Shown in pieces: positions 35,514-45,400 of a DNA stretch of 64,000 nt (its first letter is position 1; each line of letters starts with the position of its first letter). Position numbers and translations under genes: made by a program. The notes under the pieces are model-generated. The model was not told the DNA's origin. It worked only from the letters and a program-made list of their open reading frames with translations, and made no database searches. Origin of the DNA: DLKC01 sp002478885 (GTDB lineage Bacteria > Bacteroidota > Bacteroidia > Chitinophagales > Chitinophagaceae); NCBI GenBank assembly GCA_046329585.1, contig JAXLUI010000001.1, positions 1,302,001 to 1,366,000 on the forward strand, given 5' to 3'.

Positions 35514-36575
35514 CTATTTCAACGATAACAATAATTTCTGCGCCGCAGCTCTTACCTGTACGAGGTCTTTATCTATATCAGCCTTTGTTAAGAAATAAAA
35601 AGGTGTAAATGTGTCTCTCGAAATTCTGTTCAGCGAGCGAAATGGCTGACCAGCCTTCCATGTTGCGTTGGCAAAACGTGCATATAGCTCCTCGTCCTGC
35701 TTAGACATGCTGCCATCTACCAGCGATTGCAGAATTTCAGACGGTGTTTTATGCGTAGTTGTTACCAGGTAGTTGGTGGCACATTCGGTTGCGTAAAAAC
35801 CAGCGAGGTTCATGGCAATTTTTTCCTCCCTGACACTTTTTTGTTTAACAGCGCTTTCTTCGCCCGGTGTAATAAACGGTGGCGCCGGCTGCTTCTGCCC
35901 TATATAATACATAGAATCAATAAACGCAGCCATATGCATAGTGTAAACCGTGTCGCGAAGCAGTGTACTCACCTGCTGCATTTGTTCCTGCATGGTCCCC
36001 GGCCTAAGTACCTGCGAGAATTTGATTGCCGCTGCCTTTATCTGGCGAAGGTCTTTTTCAACTTCATCAGCAGGCAATTCGTTGGAAGAAATAAAATTCG
36101 CCTTCTTTATTCGCGCCATGCCCTTAAACGGTTGTCCGGCTTTCCATGTCGCGTTGGCAAAACGCTTTAACAGCAACACGGCGCTGTCGCTTACCTGATC
36201 AGCTAAAATTTTCTGTAGCTGATCGTAAACAGTCGTGTTTGTTTGCGCGCATAGCAAGCCAAGCCCGCATTCCAGCGCATAAAACTCCGCGATATTGGTG
36301 GCGATCTTTTCTTCCTTTACAGGCTTGCTCACATTCAACGAATCTTCCCTTGCCGTAAGAAATGGCGGCACTTTTTGCCCGGTTCCGCGGTAATAAGCGG
36401 CATCGAGTTCTGCAGCCATATCTGCCGCATATTGTTCATCCTGCAACAGTGAATCGATAATGTGCAGTTCATGCGAAATGCGCTCTTCTTTATTCATATC
36501 TTGCCCCCGGCTTTTACAACTACTCATAAAATAAACAAATAAGCAAATCGAAGCTGATACAAAAGTGTTTCTCAT
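35514..36575 (-). CDS. Lipoprotein built of two homologous repeats, function unknown
   Basis: The 353-residue protein has a lipobox (FMSSC, Cys20). The mature part is an internal duplication: residues about 34-190 and 197-353 align along their length. Each unit has a helix with DTVY/EQYA-AD.AAELD, then PPFLT/PPFIT, then (V)KEEKIA.N.A.FYA.EC, and an exact shared motif FANATWKAGQPF (139-150 and 301-312), closing with a D-K-DL.Q..AAA helix. I do not know this family. It is predominantly alpha-helical and probably faces the periplasm. It is convergent with the oxidoreductase and divergent from the VOC gene. Confidence 0.82.
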   Translation of the reverse strand: MRNTFVSASICLFVYFMSSCKSRGQDMNKEERISHELHIIDSLLQDEQYAADMAAELDAAYYRGTGQKVPPFLTAREDSLNVSKPVKEEKIATNIAEFYALECGLGLLCAQTNTTVYDQLQKILADQVSDSAVLLLKRFANATWKAGQPFKGMARIKKANFISSNELPADEVEKDLRQIKAAAIKFSQVLRPGTMQEQMQQVSTLLRDTVYTMHMAAFIDSMYYIGQKQPAPPFITPGEESAVKQKSVREEKIAMNLAGFYATECATNYLVTTTHKTPSEILQSLVDGSMSKQDEELYARFANATWKAGQPFRSLNRISRDTFTPFYFLTKADIDKDLVQVRAAAQKLLLSLK

Positions 36576-36672
36576 ACAACAGGTTTTTCGTGTTCATTTC
36601 AAAAACAGTTGTACAATTTAAACCCTTCGCTTTTCATCGCAAAATGTGGGCCTTAAAATATCAGCCACTATT

Positions 36673-36723
36673 AACCCGGCAGTGGTTTTTCATGGCATCT
36701 CCTCTTGCGTCGCACTCGTCAGC
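36673..36723 (+). repeat. Dispersed palindromic element, left-type arm (site 13)
   Basis: Outer AACCCGGCAG, ATGGCATCTCCTC, core TTGCGTCGCACTCGTCAGC at 36705..36723 (CGTCAGC inner variant). It lies in the divergent spacer between the lipoprotein and VOC genes. Confidence 0.85.
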
Positions 36724-36847
36724 TATTGGAACGCTAACTGAACACTCATACAAAATCGGTGCAGTAACGATCTAAAATCAAATCCGGGAATTCATATAGC
36801 GCGTTTTGATAAAATCTCAATACTTTCATCGTTCAAAAGACTTGCAT

Positions 36848-37258
36848 ATGTCCATCAAGATTAACCGTCTTCAGCATATTGGTATTCCTGTTACCGACAT
36901 AAAAAAATCGGAGGCTTTTTATAACCGGCTGGGCTTTGAAAATGTAATGAACACAACTTTTCAATATAATGGCGGCACCGGCACCGTGGCTATGCTGCAA
37001 CGCGATGGAATAATCATTGAATGTTACCAAATGCCGGAAGCTGAACTAGCCGAGATTCGCAGCCGTGGCAGCGGACATATCGATCATATCGCTTTTGATG
37101 TGGATGATATCGATGAAACTTTTAACACAGTTAAAGCTGCGGGGTTCGACATCCTCGAAGAAAAACCAACCTTTCTTGCTTTCTGGAAACAGGGAACAAA
37201 ATTCTTTTTTATTACCGGCCCGGATGGAGAAAGGCTGGAGTTTAACCAGGTCCTTTAA
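36848..37258 (+). CDS. VOC family protein (glyoxalase/dioxygenase superfamily)
   Basis: The 136-residue protein has the paired beta-alpha-beta-beta-beta modules of the VOC fold: INRLQHIGIPVTDIKKSEAFYNRLGFE with the first metal-ligand His, and GHIDHIAFDVDDIDETFNTVKAAGFD with the second. The C-terminal Glu is in FFFITGPDGERLEFNQ. It resembles lactoylglutathione lyase-like proteins; the actual substrate is unknown. The upstream frame extension contains no better start than the ATG at 36848. The next gene begins 51 bp downstream. Confidence 0.9.
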   Translation: MSIKINRLQHIGIPVTDIKKSEAFYNRLGFENVMNTTFQYNGGTGTVAMLQRDGIIIECYQMPEAELAEIRSRGSGHIDHIAFDVDDIDETFNTVKAAGFDILEEKPTFLAFWKQGTKFFFITGPDGERLEFNQVL

Positions 37259-37309
37259 TATAAATTCCGCGCATACCCCAAAAAAATTAATCACCAAACA
37301 GGTTTCTGA

Positions 37310-37963
37310 ATGACTCCCTATATTATTGCGATTTTTTCCCTTGTAATATACCCGATTATAGCTTGGCTTGTTTTTAAACTCACAGAAAAGCGTCCCCTGC
37401 TTCGAAAACGACTTGTGCTGATCATTTTTGTGGTAACATTTATTATTTTAACACCGCTGCTGGCAAGATTGATAACCGTGAGCGAAAACGCGAATTGGAT
37501 ACTGTCAACCTTTATGTACCTGCCCGCTTCCATATTCCTGCGCCTGTTGCAACAACAACCGAATAAAGTAATCAGCAGGATGGCTATGACCATTTTGACC
37601 ATCTTGCATATCGGCGGATACCTGCTTTGTAGTGTAGGGTTTAATCTGCTTTCTACTGCTGTTTTGGATTTAAGGCCGACCTGCAGAAAAACTTTATCGG
37701 CTGACATGCATTATTTCGAACGCAACATCACTCCTGACTTCGATAGCAGTAAAAGCTTCAGGAAAGTTGATGTATATAAAACACTGGAGATAGCACCTTT
37801 CCTGGCTTACCGCATCCAGAGCAAAATATATGACACCCGCAAAAAACCGCTTCAGAATTGCATGGAAACAACACTTGGCCCGGGGGAAAATTACCTTTAC
37901 CTGGAAAGCAAGACCGAGGGAGCCGGAACATTTGCAATGAAGGACAGCCTAAAACTTAAATAG
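37310..37963 (+). CDS. Hypothetical membrane protein
   Basis: The 217-residue protein has about four membrane helices in its first 120 residues (YIIAIFSLVIYPIIAWLVF, LVLIIFVVTFIILTPLLA, WILSTFMYLPASIFL, AMTILTILHIGGYLLCSVGF). A soluble C-terminal part of about 95 residues follows (residues 122-217), with two Cys and a DF.SSKSFRKVDVY segment. I do not recognise it. It may share a transcript with the VOC gene. A repeat arm and a terminator follow. Confidence 0.65.
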   Translation: MTPYIIAIFSLVIYPIIAWLVFKLTEKRPLLRKRLVLIIFVVTFIILTPLLARLITVSENANWILSTFMYLPASIFLRLLQQQPNKVISRMAMTILTILHIGGYLLCSVGFNLLSTAVLDLRPTCRKTLSADMHYFERNITPDFDSSKSFRKVDVYKTLEIAPFLAYRIQSKIYDTRKKPLQNCMETTLGPGENYLYLESKTEGAGTFAMKDSLKLK

Positions 37964-37999
37964 CGTTAGCTTTTTCAGTGGCTCAATAAAAACACAGCA

Positions 38000-38054
38000 G
38001 TACAAGAGTGCGACGCAACAACAGCCACCTGGTAGTACAAAATCCTGATTCACA
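38000..38054 (-). repeat. Dispersed palindromic element, right-type arm (site 14)
   Basis: Core GTACAAGAGTGCGACGCAAC at 38000..38019. The outer half is degenerate (AAATCCTGATTCAC). It lies between convergent stop codons. Confidence 0.82.
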
Positions 38055-38082
38055 AAAAAAGCGCGGAAAGATCCGCACCTTT
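38052..38082. terminator. Bidirectional terminator
   Basis: Stem GCGGA / TCCGC with a 4-nt loop is flanked by A7 on the left and TTTTT on the right, so it can act for both the membrane protein gene (plus) and the receptor gene (minus). Confidence 0.8.
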
Positions 38083-38106
38083 TTGTTTATAGATCGAAAT
38101 CACCAC

Positions 38107-40710
38107 TTATTTGATCTTAAACCGCCAGCCTGCATAGAACATTCTGCCGGTGACGGGACCCCAAACCAACGACGCATCAAAGTAGGGGCTGAATGGTTCA
38201 GCGGCTGCGAGTATCGCATCTTTTTGGAAGTAATTGGTTACATTCTCAGCACCGATATAAAAATCCATCGGATGCTTTTTACCAATGGTTTTTGAAACCT
38301 GTGCATTCATGAGCACATAGGCCGGAGAGCGTTGCTGCAACTGGTATTGCCCGGGATTGGCACTCGTATTCGGAATACGTTTGCTGCCGTTGTAGGTAAT
38401 TGTATAGTCAAACTTAAAACCGTTAGCCACATACGCAAGATTGGCAAACGCGCGGTTCTTTGCAATGAGTGGGCGCTCTAGCAACTGGCGGCTGTAAGCA
38501 GTCTTGACATCAAAAAACCGGTAGGCAAGACGCACGTCAAATTTTCGGGCAGGCTCAAAACTCAGCTCAGCCTGGAAGCTATTTGAGTAAGATTTTCCGT
38601 CGAGATTATAGAACTTCACCTCTCTGGCATTTTCGAGATCTACAACCACCTGCTGCGTAAAATCATTTCTGAAAAAATCGACGCCGGCATTGGCGTCTTT
38701 GCCAAACAGTTTAAATTTCTGGTCCACGCTGATGCCCTTGTTCCAGGCAATTTCAGGATTAAGTCCATAGGCTTTTCCATCGGTTGCCCCGATGATGTCG
38801 ACATGTCGCGCACTTACAAATACGCTCATGTTTTCCGCAAAAATGTTTGCAGTACGTTGCCCGCGGCCAGCACTTGCACGAATGACTGTTCCTTTTACCG
38901 GCTCATATCTAAAATTTAGTCGTGGCGTTACAAAAAAGCCGTAGAGATTATTGTCATCAATCCGTAAACCAGCAACAGCGCTGAATTTTTCATTGGGAGT
39001 ATATGTATATTCGGCAAATGCACCAGGCACAACTTCTTTACGTTGGTAAATGGCAGCCTTAAACAGCTCGTCGTAGTTATCGTACTGGAAACTTAATCCT
39101 GTTCTGATTTTGTGAATGGTGGTGTTTATGATGGATTGGTAAATAAAATTGGCGTAAAAGCTTTTTTGAGTGGCGTTATAAGTTGTCAACCCGAAATAAG
39201 AATCTAGTTTATGGCTTATCGCAGCAAGCTGCAGGCCCAGGCTTTTGTAGCGCTTTTGCGGAAATACATAACCGAGCTTTCCAAACAATTCGTAACGTTC
39301 GGTATTAATACCAAGGCCATAATGATTCGTGGTATTCTTGTCGACATCGGGATCATAATTTACCTGGCCACCCGTTCTCTTATCGTTCAGTATTTTTATT
39401 CCAAATTGTGCAAGCAAACCTTTGCTGTTATCAAACTTATATCGATTGACAAGACTTAATTGGTTACCCGTCGGCAAATCGCGGAAGCCATCTTTATTAA
39501 AGTCAAGTGTTTTTTTATTGAGAAAATCATCGTGCAGTAACAGCCCGGCACTCCATTTTTTTCCAAGTTTTTGATCGAGGTTAAGATTAAGATCGGTTTT
39601 GCCGAAATCGTTTACATAAACATTGGCATAAAGTCGTTCGGCAATTTCAGGTTTTTTCAATTCAACATTAATTTGTCCTGCGATACTTTCAAATCCATTG
39701 GCTACAGAGCCTGTACCTTTTGTTAATTGTATAGACTCGATCCATGGGCCGGAAATAGAATTTAACCCAAGCGGCGTTGCTATGCCGCGAGGTCCTGGAA
39801 GATTTTCCACTGTTAACTGAGTATAGTTACCGTTAAGTCCCAGAAGCTGAATTTGCTTGGAGCCGGTAACTGCATCGTTGTAAGAAACATCTACAGAAGG
39901 ATTCGTTTCAAAGCTTTCGCTAAGGTTACAGCAGGCGGCTTTCAGCAATTCGCCGCCACTCATTGTTTGGGTACGGATAGGGCTGATATTATTGATATAA
40001 GAAGACCGTAGCGTTGAGCTAACCAATACTTCTTTCAACTGCTTTTTGGAAGCGAGGATTATTTTCAAATCTTTCATATCAACAACCGTAACAGTGTCGG
40101 GTGAATATCCCGTATAGCTGATTACGAGCCTGCTTTTTGTTCCATCATGTTTTACCTGGAACAATCCTGTGCTATCGGTAAGTACTCCAACATTTGTCCC
40201 AACCCAATAAACACTGGCGTTCACCAATGGGTTAAATTTTCCTTTACTGTCTTCTTCAAGCACCAGGCCTTTAACCAGGTGGTATTCGGAGGAAACTTTA
40301 TTTCCCGAATTGTTTGTGCCAGTATTTGTTGAATCCGCAGAGAGGTCGTGTAACATTGTTTCCATTTCGCGGTAGTGGCAACATGCCGGAAGATCGTTGT
40401 AGATATAATCCTTTGCTTTTCTATTTTCAAGGTCATGACCAACTTCAAGTATCCTATTCTGAATTTTATCAAGCGTTACAAAAGCCGGGTTATAAGTTAA
40501 TGTTAACTGCTTGGTTTCAACACTCCAATCTGCTGTTTGTACGCCTTTCATTTTCACTGCTTCTTGTATTCTTTTTTTGCATTGCGTACAAGCCCCGAGC
40601 ACTTTAAAATTTATCGTACTGTCTGCGTTGGTTGCAACGGAAGTCTGTGCATTGCTAACAAAGATGCTCACGGCAAAACAAGAGGTTAAAATATATTTCA
40701 TCCATTTCAT
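38107..40710 (-). CDS. TonB-dependent receptor with N-terminal HMA (heavy-metal) domain
   Basis: The 867-residue outer-membrane receptor has a signal peptide (to NAQ, residue 22). A heavy-metal-associated domain (about 32-100) carries the metal-binding pair in ACTQCKKR (Cys41, Cys44), and an ACCHYRE motif sits at about 109-115. A carboxypeptidase-like domain (about 140-215), the TonB plug (about 225-345, with ELLKAACCNLSESFETNPSVDV and GLNGNYTQLTVENLPGPRG) and a 22-strand type barrel follow. TonB receptors import metal complexes or other large ligands; the HMA domain and the HYC_CC_PP gene upstream point to copper or a similar soft metal. A TonB box is not obvious. Confidence 0.92.
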   Translation of the reverse strand: MKWMKYILTSCFAVSIFVSNAQTSVATNADSTINFKVLGACTQCKKRIQEAVKMKGVQTADWSVETKQLTLTYNPAFVTLDKIQNRILEVGHDLENRKAKDYIYNDLPACCHYREMETMLHDLSADSTNTGTNNSGNKVSSEYHLVKGLVLEEDSKGKFNPLVNASVYWVGTNVGVLTDSTGLFQVKHDGTKSRLVISYTGYSPDTVTVVDMKDLKIILASKKQLKEVLVSSTLRSSYINNISPIRTQTMSGGELLKAACCNLSESFETNPSVDVSYNDAVTGSKQIQLLGLNGNYTQLTVENLPGPRGIATPLGLNSISGPWIESIQLTKGTGSVANGFESIAGQINVELKKPEIAERLYANVYVNDFGKTDLNLNLDQKLGKKWSAGLLLHDDFLNKKTLDFNKDGFRDLPTGNQLSLVNRYKFDNSKGLLAQFGIKILNDKRTGGQVNYDPDVDKNTTNHYGLGINTERYELFGKLGYVFPQKRYKSLGLQLAAISHKLDSYFGLTTYNATQKSFYANFIYQSIINTTIHKIRTGLSFQYDNYDELFKAAIYQRKEVVPGAFAEYTYTPNEKFSAVAGLRIDDNNLYGFFVTPRLNFRYEPVKGTVIRASAGRGQRTANIFAENMSVFVSARHVDIIGATDGKAYGLNPEIAWNKGISVDQKFKLFGKDANAGVDFFRNDFTQQVVVDLENAREVKFYNLDGKSYSNSFQAELSFEPARKFDVRLAYRFFDVKTAYSRQLLERPLIAKNRAFANLAYVANGFKFDYTITYNGSKRIPNTSANPGQYQLQQRSPAYVLMNAQVSKTIGKKHPMDFYIGAENVTNYFQKDAILAAAEPFSPYFDASLVWGPVTGRMFYAGWRFKIK

Positions 40711-40908
40711 AATAGTAAAATTTCTTGTAAGAATGCCGGCAGTTCCCTTCCGGCGATTTACTGATTCGAATAATTACTTCCGCATTGCCGTGCTTTTTTT
40801 TCGATACAGCCAGGAAAAGTGAATCAAAAAAAATAACAAGCCTGGTAATGAGTAAGCGGGAATAATTGCACAGGCAATAAAGAGGAGATGCCTGCGAGGT
40901 GAGAATGT

Positions 40909-41295
40909 TTATAGCCTGTAAATGCAGTAGAGTTGCTGGTAGCCGGTGGAATGCAGTAATGGAGGGGAGTTATTGGGGCCGCTTAGCGTTTCGTTTGTTA
41001 TAAGGGATATAACTGCTGTTATACCATGGTCAATATGGCTATCAGCAACAAGTAGTTTGTCGATGTTTTTAACAGCAGCATCGTTTTGGTAACTGTCTTT
41101 TATTTTCAGTTCAATGTGCCTGTCATCGCAGCAGCTTTTGCTATCGATATGTTTTTTTTCCGGGCAGTTATCCTTTTTTACGGGGCTTAAATCTATCTTG
41201 TCAATTTTGCCACAGCAGTAATGAAAATGCAGCGTCATCCCGGTTGAAGAAACGCTGTAGATAAGCAGAAGAAATATGCCTACAAAAATTTTCAT
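40909..41295 (-). CDS. HYC_CC_PP family protein (metal-associated, secreted)
   Basis: The 128-residue protein has an N-terminal hydrophobic signal segment (MKIFVGIFLLLIYSVSSTG). The three family signatures are HYC in LHFHYCCGK, CC in KSCCDDRH and PP in NNSPPLL. The frame extends three codons upstream to a GTG; the ATG at 41295 is the better start. These proteins occur in Bacteroidota next to HMA/TonB receptor genes, as here (198 bp upstream of the receptor, same strand). The clusters of Cys, His and Asp suggest periplasmic binding of copper or a similar metal. That role is inferred. Confidence 0.85.
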   Translation of the reverse strand: MKIFVGIFLLLIYSVSSTGMTLHFHYCCGKIDKIDLSPVKKDNCPEKKHIDSKSCCDDRHIELKIKDSYQNDAAVKNIDKLLVADSHIDHGITAVISLITNETLSGPNNSPPLLHSTGYQQLYCIYRL

Positions 41296-41377
41296 TACGC
41301 GCACAAAGATAGCCAGCGAGCGGTTTTATTTGAATGATTTACATCAGCAGAGCCATTGTTTAACAAAAAATATTTTT

Positions 41378-41557
41378 TATGGCCGGGCTGCAGTTCTAAT
41401 GGCAGCGCCTGTTGCGTCGCACTCCTGTACTGTTTACCTGCGGGGCATCAAATCATCAGTCAAAGACAATGCTTTAGCTTTTGAGGGCCGATCGTAGCCC
41501 TTTTGTACAAGGGAGTGACACAACCGGCGATGCTATGAAATACCAAGGCCGGCAACC
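41378..41557. repeat. Dispersed palindromic element, mixed arms (site 15)
   Basis: Left: outer GGCCGGGCTGC, ATGGCAGCGCCTG, core TTGCGTCGCACTCCTGTAC at 41412..41430. Right: GTACAAGGGAGTGACACAAC (41506..41525), then CGGCGATGCTAT and AAGGCCGGCAAC. The left arm belongs to the GCGTCGC subtype and the right arm to the GTGACAC subtype. Confidence 0.9.
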
Positions 41558-41599
41558 GAATAAATCCGGAATTGATCTTGCCTCGTATAGTATTACAAT

Positions 41600-42072
41600 A
41601 TGCAACAGAAATACTCATTTGTAACCCGCTGGGAAATTAAAGCGCCCATTGAAAAAGTATGGAATACCATTTATGATTCAGTCAACTGGCCTGTATGGTG
41701 GAAAGGTGTGCTAAGTGTCCAGGTACTTGAAAAAGGGGAGCCGAATGGCGTTAATGGTGTACGTCGTTATATATGGAAGAGTGCGTTGCCTTACAAACTT
41801 AGTTTTGATATGCGGCTCACCGAAAGGGAAGATCTGAAACAACTTCACGGCGTTGCATTCGGTGAACTGGAAGGCGAGGGAACCTGGCTTTTTGAACAAA
41901 ACGGCGACCGCTGCCGTGTGCAGTATAACTGGAACGTTTTACCAATAAACCGTGGATGAATTATTTCTCGTTTGTGCTAAAACCGATTTTCAAATACAAT
42001 CACGATGTAGTAATGCGATGGGGTGCCAAAGGCCTCGCAAAAAAATTGGGTACCGAACTGGTGAGTTGTTAA
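41600..42072 (+). pseudogene. SRPBCC family gene with a -1 frameshift
   Basis: The first frame (41600..41959) encodes 119 residues of a START/SRPBCC protein, SFVTRWEIKAPIEKVWNTIYDS to CRVQYNWNV, then ends abruptly in LPINRG and a stop. From 41941 another frame continues with TNKPWMNYFSFVLKPIFKYNHDVVM and WGAKGLAKKLG up to a TAA at 42072. That is the expected C-terminus of this family (W-N-V-x-T-x-K-P-W-M). One base is missing in the T run 41937..41940; a fifth T would restore one 157-residue protein. It is either a true mutation or a homopolymer sequencing error. It is unrelated in position to the other SRPBCC gene at 59465. Confidence 0.88.
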
Positions 42073-42093
42073 AACCACATGAGAAAACGAGGC

Positions 42094-42324
42094 TCAATTG
42101 TTTAAGCGCTTCTTTTCTATGAATTCCTGGAGAGATATAACTTTATTGGTTTTGAGACTGATGCACTCATCGGAAATCTGCTGCCAGTTTTCGGAGAAAA
42201 CAGGAATTTCCTGTTGATGAGAAATATCCCATTCCATTTGCTCTTTCCAGAGCATGAGCAATTGCTCGTTATGTGTTTCGCTAATTAGCTTTAGGATGGC
42301 TTTTTTATAGTGTTTCGCATTCAT
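42094..42324 (-). CDS. Small hypothetical protein, antitoxin-like
   Basis: The 76-residue protein starts with a helical segment (MNAKHYKKAILKLISETHNEQLLMLWKEQ), has an acidic middle, and ends with ISLQEFIEKKRLNN. The size and layout resemble the short RelB-type or DUF2281-like antitoxins of Bacteroidota. No RelE/ParE-type toxin lies beside it. It has an ATG and an AT-rich upstream region of about 100 bp shared with the divergent large gene at 42430. Coding potential is judged only by composition, so confidence is moderate. Confidence 0.5.
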   Translation of the reverse strand: MNAKHYKKAILKLISETHNEQLLMLWKEQMEWDISHQQEIPVFSENWQQISDECISLKTNKVISLQEFIEKKRLNN

Positions 42325-42429
42325 AACATAGGGCTTTTACGGGTTTGTGGGTCTGTAAAAATAAGGAAATGAAATAAGTTTCGGAAACAATAATTTTAAT
42401 GCGAAAATTGTTATTCATAAAAAGCTGCA

Positions 42430-45400
42430 TTGGGAAGAGGTTTACAAGTCGTAGTCATAATCCTGTTACTGTTTACTGCAAGCCAGTCGGCGGGACAGCA
42501 ATCCAATATGCGGAAAAAGAAAATTGCGGCATCAGGCTTTATACAGCTTGACTCTGTTAGTATTGTACCTGGTACTTTCCTTATTAAGGCAGATTCTTCG
42601 TTTTTTAGTCTCGATTACATCAACGCCACATTGAGGTGGAACAAATCTTTACCTGACAGCATTGATGTTGAATACCGTGTTTTTCCGTTCAGGATGAACC
42701 GCGTTGTTCAGCGCTACCAATACGACAGTGTACGCAATAATTTTATTGCGATGCCTTCTGGCGGGAAAGAGAACAATCCCGAAAACAATATTTTTAATTT
42801 CGGCAAACTGAATTATGGCGGAAGTTTTGGGCGTAGTTTAAGTTTTGGTAACAGCCAGGATGCAGTGTTCAATTCGCAGTTTAACCTGCAGTTGAGTGGT
42901 TACCTGAGAGATAGTATTGAGATCGCCGCGGCCATTACGGATAACAATATTCCGATTCAGCCTGATGGCACCACGCAAGACCTGAACGAATTTGACAAAG
43001 TGCTTTTACAATTCCGAAAAAGAAGTTGGGAAGTAAGCCTTGGGGATATTGACCTGCGCCAAAATGAGAATTATTTCCTTAGTTTTTATAAACGGCTACA
43101 AGGTATCTCTTACCAACAGCAATTTAAAGTCGGCACTCATACAACGAATACGCTCACTATGAGCGGAGCCGTGGCTAAAGGCAAATTTGCAAGAAATGTT
43201 TTCCAGGGTCTAGAAGGAAACCAAGGCCCTTACCGTTTGCAAGGCAACAACAACGAACTTTTCTTTATTATCCTGGCAGGAACAGAAAAAGTCTTTATCG
43301 ACGGGGTGCAAATGGAGCGCGGCGAAGACCAGGACTACGTTATTAATTACAATACAGCCGAAGTAACTTTTACACCCAAAAACCTGATCACGAAGGACAA
43401 GCGTATACAAGTTGAGTTTGAGTACGCGGACAGGAACTATCTTAATTCAATGGTTTATGTTTCAAATGAAACAAACTTCAACAAGCGGTTTCAATTGAGT
43501 GTAGCAGCTTACAGTAATGCAGATGCCAAGAATTCACCGATTAACCAGCAGCTTGACAACCCGCAAAAACAGTTTTTAGCAAACATTGGCGACAGCATTC
43601 AGTATGCCTATTATCCCTATGCATCCATCGACTCTTTTTCCACTTCAAAAATTCTTTACAAAAAAATCGATACGCTTTTTAACGGCATTCATGATTCCAT
43701 TTATGTGTATTCAACTGATCCGGTAAACGCAAAATACTCTTTGGCCTTTGCCAGTGTTGGCGTAAACAAAGGAAATTATATCCCTCTGTTTAACGCAGCA
43801 AACGGACAAGTGTTTCAGTGGGTACAACCGATAAATGGTATACGGCAGGGCAACTATGAACCGGCAACATTTCTCGTAACGCCGAAGAAGCAGCAGGTAA
43901 TGACAGTTGGTGCAACTTACCTGGCAGATAAAAGAACTGTGGTAAAAACCGAGCTCGCAGCAAGCATGAACGATTTAAATACCTTCTCTGCCAAAGACAA
44001 GGGGAATGACGAGGGTTATGCAGCCAGAATACAGGTTGACAGAGCCGACACAATTCGCGTTAGCCAAAAGTTATTACAGCTAAAAACACATGCCGGTTAT
44101 GAATGGGTAGATCAGCAATTCCGGCCGGTTGAGCGTTTACGGTCAGTGGAATTTGCCCGCGATTGGGGATTGCCGTTACTACCGGCGGCGGCAACCGAAA
44201 AGCTACCATCGTTCGCCATACAATTATCAGACGCCGCGGGCAATAATTTACAATACAATTTTGGCAGCTACATAAGAAGCGACGGATTCAGGGGAACGAG
44301 AAATATTGTGAGCACATTGCAAAATATAAAAGGTTGGAATCTTAACGGCATATTTAATATCACCAACAGCAATACACCCACTGATAAAGGTTATTACCTT
44401 CGACCATCTGTAGATGTCAGCAAAACATTTCAGAAGCTGAACAACTACAGTGTTGGCGCAAGCTATGCTCTTGAACACAATGAAATTAAATACCTATTGA
44501 CCGATACGGTGACACCCCTGAGTTTTGCGTTCGAAACCATCACCGCGTATATACGCTCCGACGCAGCAAAGAGCAATAAATGGGGGCTAACCTATTTTAC
44601 AAGAAGCGACAAACAACCTTACGGAAAGGCATTGCTTCAGACCGACCGAAGTCATAACTATAGTTTCCAAACTGAATTATTGAAGAACCCACACCACCAG
44701 TTAAGGGTGAATATTAATTATCGGCAACTGCAGGTTACCAACGAAAACATCACTACGCTGAAGCCGGACAATAGCCTGCTTGGCCGAACAGAATACTTAA
44801 CCAACATCTGGAATGGTATGGTTCGGGGAAACATTCTCTACGAAACCGGAGCGGGACAGGAAACCAAAAAAACATTCACTTATGTGGAAGTTCCCGCAGG
44901 GCAAGGCCAATATGCCTGGATTGATTACAACAATGATGGCATTCCCCAACTCAATGAATTTGAACTGGCACTGTTTCCTGACCAGGCAAAATATGTACGG
45001 GTTTATACGCCCGTTAATGAATACATCAAAGCAAATTACACGCAGTTCAATTATGCATTTACGCTTAATCCAAAACTAAACGAAGCAAAGATTCATGGAA
45101 AGTTGTGGAAAAATTTTATTACCCGCACAATGCTGCAATCCTCACTACAGGCATACAAAAAACAGCTATCCGACGGCAAGCCAATGTTTAATCCCTTCAA
45201 AGGAAATATAAACGATACGGCATTGCTTACACTTAACTATGTTCTTAATAATACAATTTCCTTTAACCGTTTCAGCACAGCATGGGGTATTGATCTTACA
45301 AATCTTTACAACAATAACAAAGCATTGCTTACCTATGGATCGGAAACCTCCCAATTGAATGAATGGACATTAAAGGGGCGTGTAAATTTTTTGAAACAGT

